From: Antedon mediterranea
Taxonomy: Eukaryota; Echinodermata; Crinoidea; Comatulida; Antedonidae
Reading direction: 5' to 3'
Assembly: GCF_964355755.1 (NCBI RefSeq)
Contig: NC_092673.1
Location: 32,869,648 to 32,933,647 of the forward strand
Length of the DNA: 64,000 nucleotides
Below the pieces are notes generated by a model, which was not told the origin of the DNA, did not search any database, and was given only the letters and a program-made list of their open reading frames with translations. This document shows, one piece after another, positions 1-12,107 of this stretch (positions within the stretch are counted from its first letter, which is position 1; the number at the start of each line of letters is the position of its first letter). The position numbers and the translations under genes were made by a program.

Positions 1-312
1 CAATAGGATGAGAAACTCGTTTCTTCCTACTGCAATGATGCAATTAAATGAAACCTGGAAACGATCATGTTATGCTCATGTACTCTTACACACACCAACC
101 TTGCTTGTATTTTGTATTTTAAACGATGTATTTTATCTGTATTTTGTATTTTAAATGATGTATTTTATCTGTATTTTACCAAATTATAACCTTTTTAACT
201 CGGTTTTATATTTTTATGTGAATTTTTAACTCTGAACAAACGAAAATAATTCAAACCACGTACTATATTTTACTGTGTTTGACCATGAATAAATGAAATT
301 GAGAATTGAGAA
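1..312 (+). mobile_element. 3' end of a non-LTR retrotransposon
   Basis: The first ~60 bases read in one frame as a peptide with NSFLP...MMQLN, which resembles the RNSF(F/L)P..I..WN segment near the C terminus of CR1/L2-type reverse transcriptases. An AT-rich UTR follows, with a tandem copy of a ~40-base unit (about 108-180), and then a short AATTGAG-type repeated tail near 290-312. That is the usual end of a target-primed element. The 5' part lies outside the window. The clade is inferred and not proven. Confidence 0.5.
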
Positions 313-2433
313 ATTAAGAATTTTGAATTTTGGCTTTCACAATGGGTGCGCAATGTCATCGCTAACCTTAGATCCGCCCCGCCGGAATAATTTGATATTA
401 ATAATAGAGACTCGGGCGTTTTTGTATGTTCTCTTTAATTCCATCTTCATTTCAAATATCAGGTAATTTGTTTACTTAGAAGTGTGCTAGTTATTCAGCA
501 CTGTACAAAACCCACGAAAGCAAAATATGACCATAATTTCCGAGAACTGCTCTTCTTTCTAGGTTTTTCTGCAAAAATTCGCATAAAATGTCTTCGGTGT
601 TAAGCTCAATGTGTTAAACTAGATTGAGCCATCAAGATCTAATTCATGTATTAAGTCTTCGAAGACAAGAACGTGACTAATGTATGTTGACAAATAAAGC
701 TCACATAGAGCTCTGTATTTTACCCATTTTTCCGAGAACTGTTAACATCTTGTTTAAATGCTCGCATAAAACTGGATTAGATTTACCTCCAGATACAGCT
801 CTCATCAAATTGTTTATTATATCATTTAACTGTCGACGTAGCTTTCTTTGGTCAAAACACGATGGATTGTGTTGGTTGATAATATGTACGTTGAACATGA
901 AGAGCTGTAAAATTGTTAGGTGTCAACAAGATATAGTTGACCTCCCATGGTTTATTTTGGGGGTCCTTGGTCCCTCCCCGGTTCCACCGGCCCTGCTGTA
1001 TATGGATTTTATTTCTGTGAAAGCATCGTGCATATTATTCTATATTAAGTTATGAGACTACAGACATTATGTACTCATCATTTAATCGAGATTATTTCAT
1101 TTTTCTTCATTATCGTTCTCTTTATCACCATGCCAAGGTTTATCTGTAGTAACATGAATGGGTACCTTGCATATATTGGACATTCAAGAGTGAATTTCAG
1201 TGGATGAAATCGTGTGTGATTAATACGTTGTTTATATTTATCCTCGTCGTTGTTATCATCAGCATGTTTTCGCGGTTATCAATGTCTTTATCGTCATGTT
1301 AGCCTTCTATGTTTAATAAAATAGAGGAATGCATAAAGCAATTGATCGGTTATTCAATTCTCTTCGTTATTTAGTTCCGAAACATCAACAAAGGCAATAA
1401 AAAAGTTTGATTGAATCTACGAATTAATAAAATACACAATGTGATTTTAATTCTAAAAGCACAATTTATTTTTGCAAATCAAATGACCAAACAAATTTAG
1501 ATTATAAATATTAATATTCAAATAATGTAACGTATGCTTATCTTTCTCATTAAATAACAAACAATACAAGCAGAATCATTAAAAACATGAATCGACTAAA
1601 GTAAAAAGTAATTAAATTAACGATGTATTGTCCCCAAACAACATGAAAAATGAAGATTAATTCAATCAGTCTTTCAATACGATATTTTGTAGTTTTAATA
1701 AAGTTAATCACTTCCGTAGAAAAAAAACTTATAAAATGACAAAATAAATGGTTAAATTCAACAAAAAACCCCATTGGCTGCAGTTAATTTGACATTTTTT
1801 TGCTTAAAATTACATTTTTTCAGGTAAATACATTTTTTTTTCGGTCCAATTTTTGTGACATTAGAATGGCATTTTCAACAAACACTTTTAAAATTATTTT
1901 TTAGGGCGAATATACATAATTAAAGAAAACTTGATAATTAAACATATTATAAAAGTTAATTTAGAAGCGTAAATCACTGGCTCCTACATTGGGTAGGCTC
2001 AGTAAAAGCGTTATGGGGCAAACATCATTTTCAAGTGGTTCTGCAAGAAGGTAGATTGTATTAAATATTAACTGAAGTAACTAGTAAAATTAACAATATG
2101 AAAACAATACAATAAAAGAAAAATGTTCATACGGAAATGGTGCCATTAATAATAACACATGAGTATATTTTTTAGATTATAAAGAAAAAAAACAATAATG
2201 GTAAAATACGATTAGGCCTATGTATACCACGGCAACTTAACCGACTAAATATTAGAATTTATACAATATAATTGTATAACAATAATGCGAGTTAATATAT
2301 TCATATGCTAGTGGATATTTTTTTTTAGGCCTAGTGACACGGAAAAAAAATATTTTAGCATGAGTTTATACAGCTGGTCCAGTTCTCAATTTTTCAGGTC
2401 AAAGTAAAGTTTGCAATTTATCAATTGATCGTT
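313..2433. other. AT-rich intergenic region
   Basis: No convincing gene was found apart from a possible exon pair at 498-898. Open stretches here are short, hydrophobic and low complexity. The region lies downstream of the broken VLIG copy and holds several A/T homopolymers. Confidence 0.5.
498..898 (-). other. Possible pair of related small exons, unrecognised
   Basis: Two minus-strand stretches encode similar peptides. One lies within 701-898 and contains PVLCEHLNKML.VLG..G.I. The other lies around 498-600 and contains DILCEFLQKNLE..AVLG..G.I, ending in a stop. At the DNA level they share TTCCGAGAACTG and CTCGCATAAAA-like blocks. This looks like a divergent duplication of a helical repeat or exon. 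No domain is recognised, no clear splice pair was established, and chance cannot be excluded. Confidence 0.25.
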
Positions 2434-2439
2434 TTTATT
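2434..2439 (-). promoter_or_regulatory. Candidate AATAAA polyadenylation signal of VLIG copy 1
   Basis: On the minus strand AATAAA begins inside the TAA stop codon of the VLIG copy and continues just past it. It is the only such hexamer I see next to the stop. Use as a poly(A) signal is inferred. Confidence 0.4.
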
Positions 2440-5400
2440 TAAATGTTGTAGTATTTTTTCATTTCTTGTATTGCTTCTTCTTTACTAATATCATTCCATC
2501 CTTCTGGAATATCAGCCTTCTCACATTTGTAGTATTGAGCAAGTTTGGTATTGTATGTTGCCATGAACCACTTCCAGTACTTCTCTGACTCACCATCCAG
2601 TGGTTCAATTATCCAAGATGCGTAGTAGTCATTAACGTTTCTATAATCTCTGTAATTGACCCATTCGTTGTTCGTATGTTGATTTCTAAATCTATGTTTA
2701 GCTTTTACTGAATTTATGCATAATTCTGTCATGAGATTTTTAGACTCAATCCAACTATATCCGCCAACTCCTTGTGGTCTGTGACATTCTGTACGATGAT
2801 GATCGTCACCACCAACATGCTCGCATAATGCTTTACAAAATGAACACACCTTCTGGCATTTTAGTAAATCTTCTGTAACGAATTGACAGCAGAATGGTAC
2901 TATTTTACTGATAATAGTTTGATCATAATCTTTAATTACTGTGTCTTCGATGCCTTTTAGTTCAGCTAACAAGTAACGAATAAGCTCGTCGAAATCGAGA
3001 TCTCTGTCCTCATCAAAAAACCTAATGTCTGCTTTGACACAAAACATGTTGCCAATTTCTTTGAGGAAGGTTGGCCACCATGATTTCATCGTGATAGTAC
3101 TTCCACTTCCTCTTAAGCGATTAATAGCTTGCTTCAATCCTGTTATTATTTCACGAACTTTATGATCGTATATTTCTTTTAGCCGAGAACAACCGTTTTT
3201 TAAATTTTTTTTGGAACAGATTATCTTTATTTGTTCGGAGGTGAACGTTTTGATACATTGTATTGGATCAGACAAATATTTCGTAAAAGAAATAAAATTG
3301 CCTTTCTCTGCCATCTCAACAAGCATCCATGCATGGAGGGACATCTTACTAGAAAATCCTTTACCCGAAGAGTGTTCTAGATATTCCATTACTCCAAGCT
3401 TATATTTCTCTGGAAGATATATTTGAATAGCACGTGTAAGTTCTTGGGAAATGGCCGTCGAAACTTTAACAACTAATTGGCGATCTTTACATTCTGTTTT
3501 AAACATTTGCCACAATCGTTCTTTTTCAGACTCCATGTATCGCTTTGGGTCATTTTCGAGTTTATGTTTCTCTTGTATTTGTTCCATACATATGGCTAGT
3601 CAAATCTTTGCTTCTACGCTGATTTCAACCAATCCATTTATTTTCATTTCTTTAAGTTCACTTGACAGTTCACCAAAAAGATGAAATCCTATGTGACTAG
3701 TGTATTTTATTGCTTCCCGTTCATGGTCTGAGATTTTTATTTGAAGTTTTTCAAGGATTTTATTTTTAGATGCATTGGCCTGATTCACCAAGTCTTGCTT
3801 GTTTCCGAAACCGAGCCATGATGTGAAATTCTTTATAACTCCCAAGTTCAAATCTTTTTCAAGTACTTCACTTTGGTGTTGATCATCAACAGACTGCAAT
3901 GCACTATTAACTTCCGATTTATGGGTGCGCCCGAATTCCTCAGTAGCAATACTTTGAAAAGACATTTGAATGTTGACGTAATTCTCTCCAGGTTGTATGT
4001 TAGAAACCCATTCATCCCATTTTTGTTTAAACTCCGTTTGAAGTTGGTCATCAGTTACCAGTGATTGTGAATGTCGACACTGCTCGGCAAGTTGTTCAGC
4101 TTTTCGATAGATGTCTCTTTCTTGCATTTTGATATTGGCATCAATGTCACGTCGTCCAACTGTTTTCCTTTTGATAGATGTATATTCACCAATTAAACTT
4201 TCCTTTTTCACTTCCTCACAAACATCTTCGATGCGTTGATTCGTTTTAAATTCCCATTGCTGGCATTCGTTTTTATTTGTTTCAAAATATTTCTTCATGT
4301 TTGATTTAAGATCCTCGATGTCTTTCTGTAATTTATCTAAGTATTCAGTAAAGATTTTGTCTCCATATTCTCTTATCTCTTCAGCCTTTAGTTTCGTACA
4401 TCTAATATGAAGTTCTTGGCTGTGTCTCAGTGCTTCTACTCTAAATTTACGGGTTTGCTGCACATATTCTTTATTCAAAGATGTATAGGCTATAATCTCA
4501 AGAGAAATTTTGAAACTGAATACAAAATCCTGACACAATATTGCTTGCCATAGATTGGTAAGCAACTTCGTGAAATCCCCGATATAGTTAGCATTAGTAT
4601 GCTTTATAAATGTCAAGACTTCTTTCTTTACTTTAAGAATGCATTCGCTGTAACCGGGATTGGGGGGGGGGGGCGCCATCGGTGGATCTCCTTGCCAGAG
4701 GCTGGAAATGTACATGATATGTTTGTTTTCTTGGAAATTGATGACATCAGAAAAAGCTTTATAGTCGCCACTGCAATTTTCTTCTTTCGCTGCAATTTTT
4801 GTGATTTCATCCAAAATTTCTCGCATCTTTCTTTTTTGTGACGTATTTAAATCAGGCGCTGTGACATCGGGGACGTTTTGGTGTACAAATAAGCAGCTTG
4901 GTTTGATTTTAACATTTTTCATTTTCATAAAAGCATGAACAGCGATTTGAAGAGTGTCTTGTATGTCTGCTGGGTTTTCTCCCTTGATATTTATTATGGT
5001 AAGATTACCCAAACCAATCACAAGCGTTGCTAGTTCATTATCACGATAGTTGGCCTGTTGGATACTGGCAAATTCAGGAGACCGCAAACCCTCAGTGTCA
5101 ACAACCAGGATGTAGTCACATTGTGTTTTTTTTTCTTAATTTTGTATCTAATGATACGAGCTGGGCGAATATACCTTTAGTACATCTGCCGGCACTAACG
5201 GCAAATTGTAAACCAAACATGACATTTAACATTGTTGACTTTCCGCTGCTTTGAATGCCTAAAACAGATAACACAAACATTCTCTTATTGCCAATTTGTT
5301 CCTTAAGGGAATTGAACACAGCTGCAATAATCCAAGTGAGGGGAACGTGGGTTGCATCACCATCCATTAGCTCAATGGGATATCCCTCTAGTAGCATTTC

Positions 5401-7079
5401 AGCAGTAACTTTAGCTAACTTTTTCTTCGGTTTTTTTTCAAGATCTGATAACATTTCGTAATTTTGCCCAATTTCTCTATTGAAATGTTCTAAACCTAGG
5501 AAGTTCTGCAAAATGTGTTGTTCAAGTTTATTAAGTTTAGTTGTCATTAGTTCGGATGATGCTTCACCTTTTCTTTTGTCACATAACTCATTCCATTGTT
5601 TGATGTACTCTGCACGTATTGGCTGAAGTGTCTTGATACTATGTAGATCGGTCATCATCTTACAAAGGCCCAAAAGTATTTTCTTTTTAAAGCTGAGTGG
5701 CTGAGTGAGGCTGTAAACATATTGTATGTGGAACACTCAAGTCTTTGTTGGTCTTTGGCTAACTGTTGATGACGTAGGTATTTTACCTTATTCCGTAGTC
5801 TAATAACATATTTTTCAAGATTCTCTTGTCTTATGTTTCGTAGCTGATGCTGTTCTTTTTTTGTCTCACCAATTTGTACTGTTACCATCTGTAAAGGAAG
5901 TTCTTTTTGTTTCCCTTCGTTAGTAATACAATCGAGCATTTGTTTAGCACTTTGTTTTGCTTCTAAACAGTCGAGTCCGGATTCATCAACGTGGTAATCC
6001 AAACGCTGTGCTACTTCAATGCACTCCTCAATACTTCTATGCTGGTTACTTCTTTCAGAAATAGATCCAAGCAATTTCCTAATTTCCCCGCTTATTTTCA
6101 CCTCGTTCTTGTCTTGTGACCTCATGTATTGTACTTTTTTATCGGCTTCTCCTTTCTTCTTAATTTTTTTTAATGTTTTAGTAACTTTGGATCCGTCTAA
6201 GATAATAATTACTTTACCTTCTTGTGAGTGTAATGATTCAAGTAGTGCGGCACCTTGTTTGTTAAAGTCAGCACAAGAAACAAACGCAATAGTCACCAGT
6301 GATATCTTGGATAGAAACGACGTCTGGCTTTTGAACTTGGATGCATTTCTTCGCAAATTTATGAACGTTACTGCATCTGAAAAAGCATTTCTACTTTTCT
6401 GTGATGGAAGGTACCACGCTATTTCTAGTAAACCATTTGACAATTGCCGTTTTACATTACCACATTTGCACCCAGAATTAATGAAAATGTCATGGTTCTT
6501 ATTAATAATACAGTTGACAATTTTAGATTTGGATATTTTAGGTCTTCCGATTCGCAAAGCAGACACAATCGGTAAACGTTCTACCACCATTGATTTTTGA
6601 CAAGATGAACCTGAACTCATTTTCCATTTCTTTGTGATGGTTCTCATTCCCCACACAATTAATTCCCATTCTTTGTTAGGTACATCCGTCACTGGCATTA
6701 GTAATGGAATAGCTATCTGGCATAGGGACAATTTCTCAATCAAAATTTGTCTGAAGAAATTGTCACAACACAAAAAAATAGCAACTAGTGCGTCTAGCGG
6801 ACTTACTTGGGTTTTTACATTACAGGATTTCAATTTTCCTTGTGGAGCAGTATTTTCAGGAAACAAATAACTTTCTTCAAAATCGAAAGATCTTCCTTCG
6901 TAGTTACATATTATAACATTTTGCAACATATACCATGGTATTTTTCGTGGGTCACCATTGAGATCATCTGATGAAATGGTGTTTTCGGAAACTTTAAACA
7001 CTTCTTCACGAGTTAGTTTTCTTGGATAATATTCTTCTAGCCCCAGATCTTTAATCAACGTTTTGATTTTGCCTTCCAT
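2439..7079 (-). pseudogene. VLIG/GVIN-type very large GTPase, disrupted copy
   Basis: This is a full-length colinear paralogue of the intact gene at 22218-26945, matching from the N-terminal EYYPRKLTREE block to the C-terminal W..F.ATYNT.LA.YY region. It keeps the P-loop GIQSSGKST, VHQN, GKGFSSKMSLHAWM and the Cys/His cluster CSFCKALC...HHRTECHRPQG. VLIG proteins are cytosolic GTPases related to the dynamin/GBP group and, in vertebrates, interferon-inducible. The reading frame breaks three times. There is a -1 shift near 5661-5690 and a +1 shift at a 9-base T run (5126-5134), between the P-loop and DTEG. An in-frame TGA at 3600-3602 replaces a CAA, next to a 27-nt deletion. A 12-base G run (4662-4673) adds prolines without breaking frame. 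It is probably a decaying pseudogene, but both homopolymer sites could be base-calling errors. The ATG at 7079 is supported by the paralogue and the upstream splice acceptor. Confidence 0.85.
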
Positions 7080-7112
7080 CTTGTCGAAATAACTGTTAAG
7101 TAAAACAAGCTA
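7080..7112 (-). other. Splice acceptor upstream of VLIG copy 1 ATG
   Basis: On the minus strand a pyrimidine-rich TTGTTTTACTTAACAG ends 13 bases before the ATG. The intact paralogue has the same signal at the same distance. This supports an intron in the 5' UTR and a single coding exon. Confidence 0.7.
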
Positions 7113-7160
7113 GTGAAGAATAAAAGTAGTACGATCTTTTTAAAATAATGTTATACATAG

Positions 7161-8055
7161 GGCGCTAGTTCCGTTTCGCACCTGTTTTTATTTCGACTTC
7201 CTTTTGACTCCAAATTGTTAAGCAACTTATTGTGAATACCACACCTTAAAATTGGGCCTCATAAGTACTTTTATTAAGAATAATCACATAAAAAGTAACA
7301 AATAAATCCTTAAATTGATGATTTTACAGACATGTTTCTCGCATACCGTTTGCGAATTTAGCATACTCGAAGTTCAATATTTTCGTTTCTATGTAGAGCC
7401 AAAAGAGCAACAACAATAGATGGTTAAAGACTCAGTGGAATGCGTCTTCTTTTAATGCATTTATTATTGAAATACACGTTTAATTTTAATATATTTTGTC
7501 AATAAAAATGCTGTAACATTTTACTGCTAATAATTTGCCGTTTTCAAATAGCAACCAACCCTAGGCCTACGCCTAAGAGTAAGACTAAGAGGAATATTAT
7601 TAATTATTATTTAGATCAGGTATACCCCTACACTACAGTACATGTAATATGATGATGAATTTGTCGATTTTCATTTCTAAAAGTTCCTGCAAAAACCATG
7701 TACAGTATCAACAGTAATATTTTTGTTGCATTGACATTGACAAAATATGATAAAATTGAACGTAATTTTCATCAATAAATGCATTAAATATACGTAATTT
7801 ACTGAGTATTTAGCCCTCTATTATGATTGCTCTTTTGGCGCTCCATAGAAACAACAACATTGAACATGGAGTATGCGAAATTCACGAACCGATGTGCGAG
7901 AAACACGTCTGTAAATTCATCAATTTAAATGATTTATTTTTTACTTTTTGTGTGATCTCCTTCGTAATAGTATTTTTGAGGCCTAATTCTAAGGTGTGGT
8001 ACTCACGATAATTTTGAGTCGAAATAAACGACAGGTGCGAAACGGAACTAGCGCC
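7161..8055. mobile_element. Non-autonomous DNA transposon with long terminal inverted repeats
   Basis: The element is 895 bp and starts GGCGCTAGTTCCG and ends CGGAACTAGCGCC. Its inverted arms (about 7161-7428 and 7822-8055) are clearly alignable, with scattered substitutions. It is flanked by a perfect 8-bp direct duplication, ATACATAG (7153-7160 and 8056-8063). An 8-bp target duplication is typical of hAT, P and some Merlin elements. The superfamily is not fixed by the termini alone. There is no transposase. It sits within ~100 bp upstream of the coding exon of VLIG copy 1, probably in that gene's 5' intron or promoter region. Confidence 0.85.
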
Positions 8056-8111
8056 ATACATAGCTTACTACACAGTACACAGTTACTGTGTGTATATGTA
8101 GTACACTATTA

Positions 8112-8377
8112 TACTCATCATCATCATCATCATAATAATATTTATTTCTTATCATTTCAAAGTAAACAAAATAACAATTTAAATATAAATAATTAAGAGG
8201 CAACACCCAGAAAGTAATAACATTTGGAGGTTTTCCTCCAAAAAAACTTGTGACGGGTAGCCAGTTAAGAAATTGTAATCATATTGGAGTTTAAACAAAC
8301 AGAAACAAAACAAGACAAACAAACATGTAAAGCAAGACAACGACAAATTAATAATAATAAAATACTATGGAAGCACA
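8112..8377 (-). mobile_element. 3' UTR and tail of a CR1/L2-like retroelement (distal half)
   Basis: Read on the minus strand this ends AATAAATATTATT and then (ATG)n (8115-8132 on the plus strand), a typical target-primed 3' terminus. It contains ACCTCCAA...CTTTCTGGGTGTTGCC, resembling the 3' UTR of the CR1-like fragment at 50580-51439 (shared CTTTCTGGGYGTGT block). If the palindrome at 8384-15646 and one copy of its 6-bp duplication are removed, this sequence joins directly to the RT fragment at 15653-16682. Confidence 0.6.
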
Positions 8378-8383
8378 GAAAAC

Positions 8384-11300
8384 TATGGCAAGCCTCAGCT
8401 GTCTGAAGTATTCAAAATATTATATTATTATATCATTTTCTATTATATTATATATTGTATTGTAATGAATTATACGTTTTGCATTATATTACTTGGTTTT
8501 AGCATTATATTATATCTATTTCTAATATATTATGTGAAAAATGTAACAAATTATTGACTTTTTGTATTATATTATTTGGTTTTAGCATTATATTATGAAC
8601 ATTTAATATTATATTAGTAATAAAATACATTATATTATAATATAATTGTATTATATTAAACGCATTTACTTTACTTTATAACATACAACATTATTATATT
8701 ATACGGATTCGTTAGTTATATTATTATTTTGTATGATGTTTATTATACGTCACGGCTTATTTCAGTTCTTCTAACTCTTTCTCTCCCTCCCCCTGTTCAC
8801 TAGCAATCAGCGGCCGGCAGAATCTGAATTGTGTGACTGTTGAAGAATAACTACGTACTAGGCCTAGCCTAGGCCTACTAGGGGATCTAGACAAGTGACC
8901 AAGGATCACCGGACAGCTACAACTAATACTACAATACAATAATACTACTACAATAACTACTACTGCTACTACCTAGGCCTAGCTAGTGAGTAGTAGGTAG
9001 CTACTACTAGGCTCTAGGGCGTATGTATGATGTTAACTACTAGGTAGGGCCTAGGCTAGGCCTAGAGGCCTACTAGTACTAGACTAGGCCTAGACTTAAG
9101 TTGTAGTAGGCTAGGGCCGGGCCTGCTGCCTTAGTTAGGCTAGGCTACTACTACTACTACTACTACTAGGCAGCCCATGATGGGTACGAGTAAGCCAAAA
9201 TTTTGGATATAAAAATGTAAACCAAAATTTGGGTACGAGCGTGTTGGCATGGCATGGGTACGGGTTGACCTGTATCCTTCTAATCTAGCTAATCGTACTA
9301 TGCCTAGGCCTCAAGTAAGTCTACGCTACCCAGTCCGGCTACAATATGGTCTATTTTGTTTTATAGCTTTATTGATAGCTGGGTTCAAATCTGTGTTGGG
9401 ACGGCTTTTTCTCATTCTAAAACAGATTTCCTTATAATAAAATAATATATGAATTTATTTGTAATATTGTAATGTATACATAATATAAGTAATTGCCATT
9501 GCCTTTATTACTATTAATTATGTATTATACGGTTACCCCTTAATTATACTATAGTATAATTTCCTTGTTATATTTTACAATATTTTCTTCCTAATTCTAC
9601 AATTTTGTCTTTCACAGCACAAATTTATCATACTGAATCATCACACACCAAGTCTCATAAATCTCTACTGTATTTGTCCAAGCTACTCCAGCTACATGGT
9701 ATTGCCCTGAGGCTAAACTACACGGTATACTGGCACTACCATCATTCCTGGCTCGTCAACCTGTACCACATAAGCACAGTTTCAGTTTCAGTTTATTTAC
9801 CATTTCAATTTCTGAACATAAGAGATGAACAACTTATATGGATGGATAACCGTAAGAGCGAAGCTCGTTTACCGGTCACCTGTTAGTGCAGTGACATTAC
9901 AGAAAACATAAAGACAGGACAAAGGTGCAATACTTAACAAGACATGTGAACACTTGTGTTTGCAACCCCTTGGATAAAATAATATATTTATATAAAGGAG
10001 AAAGTTAGATATTATAATATTTCTTTTTGATCATACAATGATATTTTTTAAATTACTTCTTAAGAAGTCATACTACTGATTCAAAATAGTGACTTACACC
10101 CTGTGGTCAAGGCTTTATTTGCTCTTATGCTTATTTCCTCCAACATACAGAGTACATAGGACTTTTTTTATTCATAACTGTTGAATTGTTTCCCAATACA
10201 TAGTACCTATTGGTATTATATCTAAAAATACAAAGGCGACTAACACAGATAGTTCCATATATACAGTACTCTTTTATAGATAGATGTATCTCTCCAAACT
10301 ACTCCCAACTACCTAATCTAATAATAGTACTATTAGCATACTACTATACACTTTGTAGACAAGAAATAAGTTGTATACACCTACAGGATTTATGGTAGTA
10401 CAGTCGATCGCACTCTCACTGGCCCGGTCAACATAATCTATACCTAGATTAATATTACAGTAATTAAAGTACATTATTACAGAGTTTTGTTTTTTTTGCA
10501 GAAATCAAAGTTATGTGTATAGAAAGCAGTACTCGTATTAAAAACTAAGCAGGTTGCAGGTCTTGAATGCAAACTGGCAGGATATTTTGAATATTTTTTG
10601 TTGTTAAAATGATGGAATCCTAACTTCAATTTCCACGAACTGGAGACGAAGACATATTATGACCCTTTTATTTAAATTTATTTGAATAGACCTCCATGTA
10701 AAGTCATTAAAGGCTACATGATTGTTTTATATTTTAATATGTGATAGTAGGAAATCATTGTGTATAATGAGGACTATGAATCTGATATTTACTTGCATTC
10801 TTATCTTTTTAAAATATTATTTATAATGCCGGTAATGAGTTTAAAATTTAATTATATTGACTATTTTTGATAATCATCATGTCCTTATAAATTCATTTAT
10901 ACTTTTTATGTGTAATATAGTTCATATATTATGTATTAAATAAATTGGTAAGGCCCTATACTGTTATTATTTAAGGAAAGTTTATATACACTATTATTTT
11001 ATGCCTACCAATATTAGTATTGTTTATGTAAATATTTTGTCTAATTGCCTTGATTTTTGTATAGGCCAATGGCATCAATGTTTTTCTCAAAGCAAATTAG
11101 CCTAATAATGCCACATTTAGACACATGATTCATTGATTTCTGATATTCTGTACTTGTGTGTATGCATTACTAAAATAGTAGTTAATATATTTCATTTATA
11201 ATGTATGTATAAACATATATTCATATTTTTTTTAACATTTTTAAATTTAAAAATTATTACAATACCTATCTACCTTTCTGATATTGTTACTATTATATAA

Positions 11301-11924
11301 TATTCTTTGAGGCAGCAATAAAAAAAAAAATTAGAACAATTAATTTGACTTATACTGTACTATGTTAGTTCAGGAGATGAAGTGTGTGTGGGCAGAAACT
11401 AGTGTGTTGGAGGTTGGTGGTGTGAGGTGTATAGTAGTCACTTTAAGACCTAAATTAGATGTTTTCTGAAGAAAAGAAGTAAGCGCATACGCTTTCAAAC
11501 AACTCCAAGAAGATTCACACAAAAATAATTACTTTCCAATAAAGTAGTATAACAGTCTATATTACAGTACATTGAATAAACTCGAGCGGAATAATAACGC
11601 ACATAAAAAAACATTCATTTTCTTTTCGAAAAGTGCCCTCTCTAGTTTTCTATTAATTTATTAATAATTATTATTAATTAATGAGTAATATGAACATACA
11701 TATTAACATTTAATGCTGGAAACTGTATCTACTCCTAACAAAGTTTCATATCTCCAAATTTCATTAACGTATTCAAAGCACTTCAATAAATTACATTTAA
11801 CATTACAAATTCAGGTTTTGGATATAATTTTGCTTAAAAACATATACAAAAAACATCGATAAAAAATACTTTTCGTATTCAAAAACATTTGATACTTGGT
11901 ATAAATGTTCAATATAGGTTGCTC
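8384..11924 (+). repeat. Left arm of the 7.26-kb palindrome
   Basis: Matches 12108-15646 in reverse complement. Order outward to inward: ATTATATTA subrepeats (8384-8745), CCTAGGCCTA-rich block (8850-9180), a retroelement tail with (CAGTTT)n near 9778-9800, then AT-rich DNA without coding potential. Short open frames here are mirrored in the other arm and look incidental. Confidence 0.85.
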
Positions 11925-12107
11925 CATCCATATTGCAAACAAAAAATAACTATCAAGCCATATCACTGATTTTTTAAATTTACGTTTTTACAAAATGTAC
12001 ACTTATGAAAGACCATACAATTCCAACTCATTTTTTACAAGCTAATAACTATTTTGAAAAAACGACCAACAAAAAACGTTCTTGAATGCAATTTTTTTCT
12101 GTGAATA
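11925..12107. other. Unique loop between the palindrome arms
   Basis: A 183-bp AT-rich segment with no inverted counterpart and no coding signal. It marks the symmetry centre of the structure. Confidence 0.7.

Noticed and set aside
1550-1774. Hydrophobic 74-residue frame as a membrane protein
   Set aside because: AT-rich DNA gives such frames by composition; no start context or homology.
3600-3602. Selenocysteine reading of the in-frame TGA in VLIG copy 1
   Set aside because: The intact paralogue has Gln there, other lesions exist in the same gene, and no SECIS-like element was identified.
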